DNA of 64,000 nt from Oligoflexales bacterium (lineage in GTDB: Bacteria > Bdellovibrionota_B > Oligoflexia > Oligoflexales > RGVZ01): positions 725,649 through 789,648 of the forward strand of contig CANLUT010000001.1 of assembly GCA_947494335.1 (NCBI GenBank), in the 5' to 3' direction. Each line of letters opens with the position of its first letter. Position 1 is the first letter of the stretch. Under the pieces are notes generated by a model, which saw nothing but the letters and a program-made list of their open reading frames with translations, searched no databases and was not told the origin of the DNA. Positions 1 through 8,562 of this stretch are shown here, piece after piece. A program made the translations under genes and the position numbers.

Positions 1-149
1 TTATTTTTGTCGTCGTGTTTGCTCACGGCGAACTCCTTTGGAAGTCCAAGACGCCCGAGTTGGCGCGGTATTGCGCGAAACTAGCCCTGCTCCCATGTTT
101 TGACTATAATATCGGTAAAACCCCGACTTTGTTGAGAGGAGGCGTGCAA

Positions 150-917
150 ATGTCAGTTGTGCTCTGTAACCTCCTGATTAGTTTGAGCTTATTTGTTGCT
201 GGTCATGCCTTTGCCTCTGATGCTGCAGGGGAATTAAGAGGTTATCAGCAGGCCTTACGAGTCGCTGGGGAGGATATGCTTGAGAATCTTGAGGTGTCCT
301 ATGTTTACGGGGGCAACAAAGTTGGCGACTCTCAGACCTGTGATACTTGCAACCGCTGCTTGGAAGCAAAACGACCGGCACCCAAAGAGCGCTTCAAGTT
401 ATGCAGCGTTTGCACTGGGTGTAGCCTAGACTGTTCTCATTTTGTGCAGCTGGTGTTTAACAGAGCCAATTTGGGTTTTCCCTATTTGACGTCAACTCAG
501 ATGCTTGAGCTGGATGCATCCACTCTCGGGAAAAAATACAATCTTCGTCCAGTGTCCATTTCAGCTGAGGGACTTCTTGCAGGTGACCTGTTGGTTTACC
601 GCGGCCATGTCGTCATTGTAGAGACCGTTCATAGCTCAGAGTCGGCCGACATCGTCCACGCGACCGGAGGGAAGGACATTAGGCTACCAGGGCAGGGAAT
701 CCAGAGGGAGCGGTTTGTTCGAGTAGGTCATTTCCGTGGCGAGCTTTTGCGGGTGCTGCGCCATGTAACAATGGATCAGCTGTGGCGTGCCAGCAAAGGA
801 GCCACCCGTAACGCGTCATCAAGGACTTTGGATTCATCACCAAATGAAAGTCAGCCTGCGAAGCGATTCAAAATGCGGCGTGTTGAAAAGCAAAGGGACG
901 CCGCCGCTGTGCGCTGA
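150..917 (+). CDS. Secreted NlpC/P60-like cysteine peptidase with Cys-rich insertion
   Basis: ORF 15..917; in-frame ATG at 150 follows a GAGAGGAGG RBS and starts a signal peptide (MSVVLCNLLISLSLFVAGHAFAS). DCSHFVQLVF resembles the NlpC catalytic Cys motif, with a downstream GDLLVYRGHVVIVE His motif. Confidence 0.65.
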   Translation: MSVVLCNLLISLSLFVAGHAFASDAAGELRGYQQALRVAGEDMLENLEVSYVYGGNKVGDSQTCDTCNRCLEAKRPAPKERFKLCSVCTGCSLDCSHFVQLVFNRANLGFPYLTSTQMLELDASTLGKKYNLRPVSISAEGLLAGDLLVYRGHVVIVETVHSSESADIVHATGGKDIRLPGQGIQRERFVRVGHFRGELLRVLRHVTMDQLWRASKGATRNASSRTLDSSPNESQPAKRFKMRRVEKQRDAAAVR

Positions 918-1066
918 ATAAATTTAGAGCAATTCATGCTTGTTCTACAAAAATTGAGACCTTAGTGTTTGGCGTCTATTGCCACGGCCCCAAATTTTAG
1001 GGTACCTTGATGGTCCCATTTATCAGAGCCATCATCTTGGCAGCCAGTGATGCTGAAGGAAGCCGT

Positions 1067-1630
1067 ATGTACTCAACACAGGATTTTCGCAAAGGTCTAA
1101 AAATCGAATATAACGACAAGGCATGGTCCATTGTCGAGTTCCAGCATGTTAGCCCGGGTAAAGGAAACGCTTTTGTCCGAACCCGCTTGAAGAATCTCGA
1201 GACTGGTCAGGTCGTTGAAGTCACATTCAAGTCTGGTGACAAAGTCAATGTGCCTGACGTCGAAACCCGCGAGATGCAGTACTTATATAATGATGGGGAT
1301 CGCTGGTCGTTTATGGATGTCTCCAACTATGAGCAATTCTCTCTAAGCCAAGACGAGATTGGAGACGCACGCTACTACATTATCGAGAATGGCAATGCGC
1401 GTGTCACCTTCTTTAGAGGCCGTGCCGTTGCTGTTGAAGTGGATAATCATGTGGACTTGAAGGTGGTTGAGACCCAACCTAACATCAAAGGCGACACCTC
1501 CGGAGGCGGCGGTAAGCCGGCTAAACTTGAAACAGGTTTGGTGGTGCAGGTTCCGTTCCATATTAAAGAGGGTGATGTTCTTCGTATTGACACCCGCACC
1601 AACGAGTATCTCTCTAAAGTGCAGAATTGA
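1067..1630 (+). CDS. efp: Elongation factor P
   Basis: MYSTQDFRKGLKIEYNDKAWSIVEFQHVSPGKGNAFVRTRLKNLETGQVVEVTFKSGDK is characteristic EF-P; internal start at 1067 fits the family length; followed by accB/accC. Confidence 0.95.
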   Translation: MYSTQDFRKGLKIEYNDKAWSIVEFQHVSPGKGNAFVRTRLKNLETGQVVEVTFKSGDKVNVPDVETREMQYLYNDGDRWSFMDVSNYEQFSLSQDEIGDARYYIIENGNARVTFFRGRAVAVEVDNHVDLKVVETQPNIKGDTSGGGGKPAKLETGLVVQVPFHIKEGDVLRIDTRTNEYLSKVQN

Positions 1631-1687
1631 TCTTTAAGCACGTTACTTGGTTGATTTCTTGAAACAGCAATAGCTTATAGGTGGATC

Positions 1688-2179
1688 ATGGATTTGAAAA
1701 ACATCGAGCAGTTAATGGAACTCATGCGCAAGCAAGGGTTCAACCACGTCAAAGTCGAGTCTAAAGACCAAAAAGTTGAAATTACGATGCAGGCTCCCGT
1801 CACGGCTTCTACCATGGCGGGCATGCCCATGATGGGCGCTCCGATGATGGGAGCGCCGATGATGTCTGCGCCGATGTCAGCTGTTCCGCAGCCCCCGGCT
1901 CCCAAAGCAGACACTCCCTCCGGAACTGCAAAGTCTTTTGCATCCGGTCATATACTGAAGTCACCGTTTGTCGGTACATTTTACCGCTCATCAAGTCCAG
2001 GTTCTGATCCGTTCGCTGATGTTGGAGCGCGCGTGAAAAAAGGCCAGACACTTTGTATTATTGAGGCGATGAAGCTCATGAACGAAATTGAAGCGGACCG
2101 CGATGGTGTTATCCGCGAGATTTTGGTTGAGAATGGTCAGCCAGTGGAATTTGATCAAGCTTTGTTCGTGATTGAATAA
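1688..2179 (+). CDS. accB: Biotin carboxyl carrier protein of acetyl-CoA carboxylase
   Basis: C-terminal biotinyl domain with EAMKLMNEI motif; adjacent to accC. Confidence 0.97.
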   Translation: MDLKNIEQLMELMRKQGFNHVKVESKDQKVEITMQAPVTASTMAGMPMMGAPMMGAPMMSAPMSAVPQPPAPKADTPSGTAKSFASGHILKSPFVGTFYRSSSPGSDPFADVGARVKKGQTLCIIEAMKLMNEIEADRDGVIREILVENGQPVEFDQALFVIE

Positions 2180-2190
2180 GGGTACCCGCC

Positions 2191-3525
2191 ATGAAAAAGG
2201 TACTAATCGCCAATCGTGGTGAGATTGCAGTGCGCGTCATACGCGCCTGTCAAGAGCTCGGTCTGCGAACCGTTGCAGTTCATAGTCTTGCCGATCGTGA
2301 TGCGCTGCATACAAGAATCGCCGACGAGAGTATATGTATAGGCCCAGGCCCAAGCCCAAAAAGCTACCTTTCGATTCCTGCCATTATGAGTGCGGCGGAA
2401 ATTGCGGGAGTCGATGCGATCCATCCTGGGTATGGGTTTTTGTCTGAGAACGCCAAGTTTGCAGAGATTTGTGAAAAGTACGGCGTAAAATTCATCGGCC
2501 CAAAGTCCCAGCACATTCAGGCTCTCGGAAACAAGGTGGAGGCTCGCGCGTTCGCTGAGAAAGCTGGAGTGCCAATGCTACCCGGTAGCACGGGCGCCGT
2601 GCAATCATATGAGGAAGCGGAAAAACTGGCAAAAGAGATCGGTTTTCCGATGATTATCAAGGCGGCTGCAGGTGGTGGCGGTCGAGGTATGAAGATTGTT
2701 CGTTCCAAAGACGAGTTGGCAAAACAGTTCGACCTTGCGCGCAGTGAGGCCCTTGCGGGCTTTGGTAATGCTGATGTTTTCATTGAGCGTTATTGTGAGC
2801 GTCCTCGTCACGTAGAAGTTCAGCTCGTAGCTGACGAGCATGGAAACGCAGCCCATCTAGGTGAGCGTGATTGTTCCATTCAGCGTCGACACCAAAAGCT
2901 TCTGGAGGAAGCGCCGTGTCCAATTATGACGCCTGGACGTCGTAAGGAAATTGGCGACACCGCAGTACGACTCGCTAAGGCAGTCGGTTATCAGAGCTTG
3001 GGAACCGTCGAATTCTTGATGGATGAAGACGGTCGCTTCTACTTCATGGAAGTGAACACCAGAGCGCAAGTTGAACACCCAGTCACGGAAATGATTACCA
3101 ATGTTGATTTGATCAAAGAGCAAATCAATATTGCACGTGGGCATAAGCTATCTTTTGATCCTAGTAAGATTGAATTGCGAGGCCATGCCCTCGAGTGCCG
3201 GATCAATGCTGAAGACCCTGAGTCTTTCGCACCATGGCCAGGCAAAGTGACGGCTTACCATGAACCTGGTGGGCCGGGGGTTCGAGTTGACGGCATGTTA
3301 TACGCAGGATTCACCGTCCCATCTCTTTATGACTCCATGGTGGCAAAGCTGATCACTTGGGGTCGTGACCGAGACGAATGCTTGGCGAGAATGCGTCGAG
3401 CTTTGCGTGAAATGAAAGTCGATGGAATTCGCACAAATATTCCGTTCCATCAGAAGGTACTGGACGATAAACGCTTTGTCGCAGGCGATGTTTCGACCAA
3501 ATTTTTGCAGGAATGGGGTGTCTAA
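2191..3525 (+). CDS. accC: Acetyl-CoA carboxylase biotin carboxylase subunit
   Basis: MKKVLIANRGEIAVRVIRACQELG..., ATP-grasp motif GGGGRGMK, MEVNTRAQVEHPVTE. Confidence 0.98.
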   Translation: MKKVLIANRGEIAVRVIRACQELGLRTVAVHSLADRDALHTRIADESICIGPGPSPKSYLSIPAIMSAAEIAGVDAIHPGYGFLSENAKFAEICEKYGVKFIGPKSQHIQALGNKVEARAFAEKAGVPMLPGSTGAVQSYEEAEKLAKEIGFPMIIKAAAGGGGRGMKIVRSKDELAKQFDLARSEALAGFGNADVFIERYCERPRHVEVQLVADEHGNAAHLGERDCSIQRRHQKLLEEAPCPIMTPGRRKEIGDTAVRLAKAVGYQSLGTVEFLMDEDGRFYFMEVNTRAQVEHPVTEMITNVDLIKEQINIARGHKLSFDPSKIELRGHALECRINAEDPESFAPWPGKVTAYHEPGGPGVRVDGMLYAGFTVPSLYDSMVAKLITWGRDRDECLARMRRALREMKVDGIRTNIPFHQKVLDDKRFVAGDVSTKFLQEWGV

Positions 3526-3558
3526 AAGCGGTTTCATTTGGGATTTAAGAAGAGTGAG

Positions 3559-3586
3559 GGGTAGGCAAAAATTGCCTGCCCTTTTC
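3559..3586 (+). terminator. Rho-independent terminator after accC
   Basis: GGGTAGGCAA-AAA-TTGCCTGCCC stem (one G:U) followed by TTTTC. Confidence 0.8.
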
Positions 3587-3599
3587 TGCGTTTAAGGAT

Positions 3600-4883
3600 G
3601 TGGCAGAAGTTTCCGAGACACTAGAAGGTTTAACAGGGGGGCAACGGTCAATGAGTCCAGGTCTGATGCGCATGCTTCAGCTGATTGACATCAACACGAA
3701 TGATTCGATGTTGGTCGACCGATTTCTTGTGTTAGCTGCTGACATGCCGGAGCATGAAAAACTTGAAGCAACCCTTAAGCTCGCGCGTACGCTGCTAAAA
3801 AAGGCGCCTCGAAAGGCCATGGATGTTGCTTGGATGGTTTATAATTCCTCGTTGCGAGATGGCGAAAGCCTGGACTTGATTGCCGAAGCCTTTGAGAAGC
3901 TGGGTAAGCGGGCCAAAGCCGACGTGATCCGGTCTGAGCTAAAACGAATTAATAACGCGAATCTTTCGCCAGAAGTCAGAAATCTTGCTCGCCTCACGGT
4001 GGAGGAGCACGTCACCACAACGCTTGCGGAAAAAATTCAGGATCCGGACCAAAAAATTCCGATAGCAGTTGATTTATCTAGTGATTCGCCAATGGCGACG
4101 CTAAATCTCGAATCTTTGCTTGCACCGCAGCCATCAGCAGTGCCAGCTGATCCTTTGATCGCTTCAAAAGAAACTCCGAAGGTGTCGATTTTACCAGCAA
4201 GCCCCCAGCAAACAATATTGATAGAGCCATCACCGAAACCACTTAGCGCTCTGCCAAAGTCAGCACAGGTGACTCCTGTCTTAGATTTAAATGACAGGGA
4301 TGCGTCAAAAGTTGATTCTGTGGCATTGCCAAGTGCAGGCTTACCAGCGGCTATACCACCCAAAGAGCCGTCAAAAGTCATGGTGGATGTCAAAAGTAAA
4401 AATGTTAAGAAGCTATCTTCTTCGCAAACCCGAGCCTCTCAGGCTGGAATACCTCTTGAATCGTCGACAACGATGATCGCCTTTGAAAAACGCTTTCCCA
4501 GATTGGAAGAACTGGCAGCTGATGAAAACTGGGAGCGACTTCTACACCTGATGCAAGAGTGGTTTCCCCACGCCGATGATCCCGAGCTTTTGGGGTTATT
4601 TGAACGGTTTGGTCTGGAGCGAATCGACATCCGATTTGCGGAGTTATGGGTTGAGATTTTAATTGCAGCCCAGCATGAGCGCCGCGCCATTCGCTATATG
4701 GTCACCAGATTGTCAGAAGAGCCGCATTTGGCTTGGGCTCGGATGTTTCTGCCTAAAATACAAAAAATAGTCAGCCGCATGGATCTCATGCCGGTCGACT
4801 GGCGAGAGTCTGAGGGCGTTCTGACCCTCAGGGACCGCATTGCCCAGGCAAAGCCTCGTTTTGGTTGCTATTGGGCGGCCTAA
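3600..4883 (+). CDS. Hypothetical protein with helical N- and C-terminal regions and a Pro/Ser-rich linker
   Basis: Long ORF with GTG start, in the gap between accC and moxR; no family recognised. Confidence 0.7.
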   Translation: MAEVSETLEGLTGGQRSMSPGLMRMLQLIDINTNDSMLVDRFLVLAADMPEHEKLEATLKLARTLLKKAPRKAMDVAWMVYNSSLRDGESLDLIAEAFEKLGKRAKADVIRSELKRINNANLSPEVRNLARLTVEEHVTTTLAEKIQDPDQKIPIAVDLSSDSPMATLNLESLLAPQPSAVPADPLIASKETPKVSILPASPQQTILIEPSPKPLSALPKSAQVTPVLDLNDRDASKVDSVALPSAGLPAAIPPKEPSKVMVDVKSKNVKKLSSSQTRASQAGIPLESSTTMIAFEKRFPRLEELAADENWERLLHLMQEWFPHADDPELLGLFERFGLERIDIRFAELWVEILIAAQHERRAIRYMVTRLSEEPHLAWARMFLPKIQKIVSRMDLMPVDWRESEGVLTLRDRIAQAKPRFGCYWAA

Positions 4884-4951
4884 AGTCCAACTTGAAAAAT
4901 CTGTGCTCTGCAATAAAATAATCCCGATAATTCAGTAGTTTGGGAGGTTTT

Positions 4952-5935
4952 ATGAGTTCGTCGGTTGCTGATGGCCTAGTACAGTTTTCTGAACGAGTCG
5001 AGCGGCTCCTTTCAGGTTTTTCGTCGAGGATTGTTGGTCAATCAACTGTTGGCCAGAGGCTTTTAATGGCGTTGATCGCAGACGGACATGTTCTTCTTGA
5101 AGGGCTGCCTGGCCTGGCCAAGACAACCGCCATCAAGACGATCAGTGAATTAACTGGGCTGCGATTTTCTCGTATCCAGTTTACGCCAGATCTGCTTCCA
5201 GCTGATGTCACTGGTACTCAAATCTACGACCCCAAGCAGGGAACCTTTCATGTTCGCAAGGGGCCGCTTTTCGCAAATCTTGTTCTTGCAGATGAAATCA
5301 ATCGTGCGCCAGCCAAGGTGCAGTCGGCATTACTCGAGGCTATGCAAGAGCGGCAAGTGACGATCGGTGGCGAGTCTTTCGCCCTCGAACAGCCATTTTT
5401 GGTGATGGCAACCCAGAATCCAGTGGAACAAGAGGGAACCTATCCTTTGCCTGAGGCTCAGGTGGATCGTTTCATGTTCAAAGTTAAAGTGGGCTATGGT
5501 ACCGAGCGCGATGAGATAGAGATGTTAAAACGTGCCAGTCTAGGAACGCTGCAGGCGAACCTGCAGCCGGTGCTATCGCGCGCTGACATTATTGAAGCTC
5601 GGCAACTCTTGGCGCGAGTTCGCGTTTCAGAAAAAATTCATCAATACATCGTCAATCTTGTCTTTGCTAGCCGTGAACCAGCGCGGTACCGCATTCCTGA
5701 ACTGTCTCAAATGATTGACACCGGGGCCAGTCCGCGAGCCAGTCTTTTCCTCGAGCGTGCAGCGCGCGTTAATGCAATGCTGCAGGGGCGTGATTTTGTG
5801 ACGCCTCAAGACGTAAAAGATATAGCGATGGATGTGCTCAGGCATCGCATTACCCTTAGTTATGCTGCTGAAGCGGAGTCGATGACGACAGACCAGGTCA
5901 TCAGAAAAATCATGGATCGTGTTGAAGTTCCCTGA
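4952..5935 (+). CDS. MoxR-family AAA+ ATPase
   Basis: LLEGLPGLAKTTAIKTI Walker A, ADEINRAPAKVQSALLEAMQERQVTIGG Walker B region; first gene of a Bat operon. ATG at 4952 (MSSSVADG) or the upstream ORF start at 4940. Confidence 0.95.
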   Translation: MSSSVADGLVQFSERVERLLSGFSSRIVGQSTVGQRLLMALIADGHVLLEGLPGLAKTTAIKTISELTGLRFSRIQFTPDLLPADVTGTQIYDPKQGTFHVRKGPLFANLVLADEINRAPAKVQSALLEAMQERQVTIGGESFALEQPFLVMATQNPVEQEGTYPLPEAQVDRFMFKVKVGYGTERDEIEMLKRASLGTLQANLQPVLSRADIIEARQLLARVRVSEKIHQYIVNLVFASREPARYRIPELSQMIDTGASPRASLFLERAARVNAMLQGRDFVTPQDVKDIAMDVLRHRITLSYAAEAESMTTDQVIRKIMDRVEVP

Positions 5936-5952
5936 TAGGGCGGCGAGAGTCT

Positions 5953-6846
5953 ATGTTATCACCTGAAATCATCGCGCGTATCAAAGCATTGGATCTTCGC
6001 GGGCGTCACGCTGCCACAGATTTGATGGCCGGTGATTATGCTAGCGCCTTTCACGGCCGTGGTATGGAGTTTCATGAGGTTCGAGAATACGTTCCGGGTG
6101 ATGATGTGCGGGGTATCGACTGGAACGTGACGGCAAGGATGAATCAGCCCTTTATCAAGGTTTTTCGCGAAGAGCGGGAGCTGACGCTCATGTTGCTTGT
6201 TGATGTCAGTGCCTCCTTGGCCTCTGGTAAACGGCGTTCCAGGCGGGACGCTGCTGCCGAGGTTGGTGCGGTACTGGCCTGGCTTGCCATTAAAAGTAAC
6301 GACCGGGTCGGTTTGATGTTGTTTGGCGATAGTGTCGAGTTGTTCGTCCCTCCCAGAAAAGGACGGGGACACGTGTGGCGTATCATTCGTGATGTTCTGA
6401 CCTGGCCCAGCCACGCTAAAGGAACAAATATCGGTGGCGCTTTGGATCGCCTTGGTCAGATGCTTCCAAGACGCGCAGTTTGTTTTGTTATTTCGGATTT
6501 TCTATCGCAGAACTTTGATTCCTCTTTGGCCCGTGTCGCAAGACAGCACGATCTGACCTGTATTCAGATGGCTTGTGAACCGATGGATGGTGTGACGAAT
6601 GGTCTTGGTGCTGGTGTCATAACAGTGACTGATCGGGAGACCGGTGACATCCTCGAAGTGGATGCATCTGATCCAATCCTTCGATCGAAGTTAGAGAGGC
6701 TTCAGACAGAACGCCATCAACAGATGGACGAGCGGCTGCGTAAGTGCGGCGCTGATTTTTTTGAAGTGTCATCCGATGAAAATATCGTTGATCCAATTGC
6801 GGCCTATCTGCGGGGGCAAAACGCGGGTCGAAGGCGGGTGCAGTGA
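5953..6846 (+). CDS. DUF58 domain protein
   Basis: GRGMEFHEVREYVPGDDVRGIDWNVTARMNQPFIKVFREERELTLMLLVDVSAS is the DUF58 signature. Confidence 0.95.
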   Translation: MLSPEIIARIKALDLRGRHAATDLMAGDYASAFHGRGMEFHEVREYVPGDDVRGIDWNVTARMNQPFIKVFREERELTLMLLVDVSASLASGKRRSRRDAAAEVGAVLAWLAIKSNDRVGLMLFGDSVELFVPPRKGRGHVWRIIRDVLTWPSHAKGTNIGGALDRLGQMLPRRAVCFVISDFLSQNFDSSLARVARQHDLTCIQMACEPMDGVTNGLGAGVITVTDRETGDILEVDASDPILRSKLERLQTERHQQMDERLRKCGADFFEVSSDENIVDPIAAYLRGQNAGRRRVQ

Positions 6847-7526
6847 GTCCTGCCGCGAAAAAACCTGAAAAATTGGGTCAACATGTCCCATCCACCACGG
6901 AAGCCCTGACGGGAGTTCCTCCCCATGGGATAAAGGGTGCGATGCCAAAAGTTTTCATATCGTCTGAAACGATTATTTTAACAGCGACGGTCATACTTTT
7001 GGTGGCCTTGCTGACTGCGGGTAGCGTCTCATTATGGCTGAGATATCGTCGGCGAAAGACGTCACCGGCTCTGGTTTCGGATGTCCAGGATGCAGACCGT
7101 TTATGGATAGAATTGAAAAATGCAGTTAATGGGATGCGTACGCCGAGCGCATCGGAACTCAGTACGTCGACGATCGTCAATCAATTTACGAGTGACGTCA
7201 GTTTGCTGGCGCGTCGCGGCGTCGAAATCCGCACTGGAAGCCCCATTGCAGAGCGGACAACCCAAGAAATTGAAATGATGTTGAAGAGCGGAGCTTTGCG
7301 GTTGCCCGTGGTGTCGGAGCAGGAGTTTCGAACGATCCTGGAAACACTTGACTCTGTCCGCTTTGCGGGCCAACCGATAACATCTCAAGAAGCCGAGTTT
7401 ATGCTTGAGTCGCTCAAAACATGGATTGATGCCCTGGCTGCTGATCAGATGAGAGCAGACGGACAGGCGCATTTGACATCTCTGCCTGTTGATGACAAGG
7501 GAGGTATTCGTGTTTTCGATACCTGA
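6843..7526 (+). CDS. Bat-operon membrane protein of unknown family (single N-terminal TM, DUF4381-like position)
   Basis: ORF overlapping the DUF58 gene; TM segment ETIILTATVILLVALLTAGSVSLWL; located between DUF58 and batA. Confidence 0.7.
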   Translation: MSPAAKKPEKLGQHVPSTTEALTGVPPHGIKGAMPKVFISSETIILTATVILLVALLTAGSVSLWLRYRRRKTSPALVSDVQDADRLWIELKNAVNGMRTPSASELSTSTIVNQFTSDVSLLARRGVEIRTGSPIAERTTQEIEMMLKSGALRLPVVSEQEFRTILETLDSVRFAGQPITSQEAEFMLESLKTWIDALAADQMRADGQAHLTSLPVDDKGGIRVFDT

Positions 7527-8562
7527 CCAAGTCGAACGCTGGCTAAACGTCTTTGACAATTTTTTCGACGGATCTCCTTTGTTTTTTCTAAATCCGGCTT
7601 GGCTTTTGCTGATGCCGCTAGCCTGCTTGCCTTGGGTGATTGATCGCCTTCGTCGTCGCAGCGCGGTTCCTATTTCAAGTATCGACATGATGATTCCCCG
7701 AGATGTTAGACGAAGACCGTCTTTGCTTCGGCACGCCGGCTGGCTTTTGCGGGGGCTTTGTATGCTTCTGGTTGTGTTTGCCTTAGCTCGGCCTCAAGTC
7801 GCTCATCGTGATGGAGCGCGGGTCAGTAATGGCGTTGATATTATGTTGGCTATTGATACCTCGGGTAGCATGCGCGCGCGTGATTTTGAAGTTCGTGGCC
7901 AAAGGCCAGATCGCTTAGAGGTTATCAAAGCTGTCATTGCTGATTTTATTGATGCACGAATTGATGATCGCATTGGTATGGTGGTGTTCGGCAGTGAGGC
8001 GTACACGCAAGCGCCGTTAACTTTGGATCATGAGATTTTGCAAAAATTTCTCGAGCGGATTCAGATTGGTATGGCAGGTGATGGGACAGCCATTGGTGAC
8101 GGCCTTGCAACTGCTGTCAAACGTCTTAAGGAGGCTCCAGGTAAAAGCCACGTTGTAGTGTTGCTGACAGATGGCGCAAACAATGCTGGTCGAATTGATC
8201 CGGTGGCGGCAGCTCAGGCGGCTAAAGCCCTAGGGATTCGGGTGCACACGATTGGTGTGGGGAGTGATGGGATTGTGCCGGTTGTTCAGAACGGTCGTGT
8301 TTTCCACATCAAGGCCGACATCGATGAGGTCACGTTGAAGTCCATAGCCGATACAACAGGTGGGGTCTATCGTCGTGCGGTGGATACGGACGCTTTAGTC
8401 AACGTGTACCGAGAGATTGATAAGCTTGAGAAGGTTCGTCGGGAGCAAAAAGACCGCCGTCAAGGACGCGATGTATTTCCGACGTTGATCTTGGGGGCGG
8501 TGTTCTGCCTTTGCTTGGAAGCCTTATGGCGGATCTCCCGATTCAGGAGGTTGCCAGCATGA
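7510..8562 (+). CDS. batA: BatA-like von Willebrand factor A domain protein
   Basis: VDIMLAIDTSGSMRARDF MIDAS motif, two TM regions; GTG at 7510 after an AAGGGAGG RBS. Confidence 0.9.
   Translation: MFSIPDQVERWLNVFDNFFDGSPLFFLNPAWLLLMPLACLPWVIDRLRRRSAVPISSIDMMIPRDVRRRPSLLRHAGWLLRGLCMLLVVFALARPQVAHRDGARVSNGVDIMLAIDTSGSMRARDFEVRGQRPDRLEVIKAVIADFIDARIDDRIGMVVFGSEAYTQAPLTLDHEILQKFLERIQIGMAGDGTAIGDGLATAVKRLKEAPGKSHVVVLLTDGANNAGRIDPVAAAQAAKALGIRVHTIGVGSDGIVPVVQNGRVFHIKADIDEVTLKSIADTTGGVYRRAVDTDALVNVYREIDKLEKVRREQKDRRQGRDVFPTLILGAVFCLCLEALWRISRFRRLPA

Noticed and set aside
105-110. TATAAT box before the NlpC/P60-like gene
   Set aside because: No convincing -35 at the right spacing, so not listed as a promoter.
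3276-3295. GGGGGTTCGAGTT resembling a tRNA T-loop
   Set aside because: Inside accC coding sequence with no cloverleaf partner arms; no tRNA gene is supported anywhere in the window.
5959-6414. 151-aa minus-strand ORF
   Set aside because: Antisense to the DUF58 gene.
7101-7688. 195-aa minus-strand ORF in the Bat operon
   Set aside because: Antisense to two well supported Bat-operon genes with overlapping starts; no RBS or family signal.
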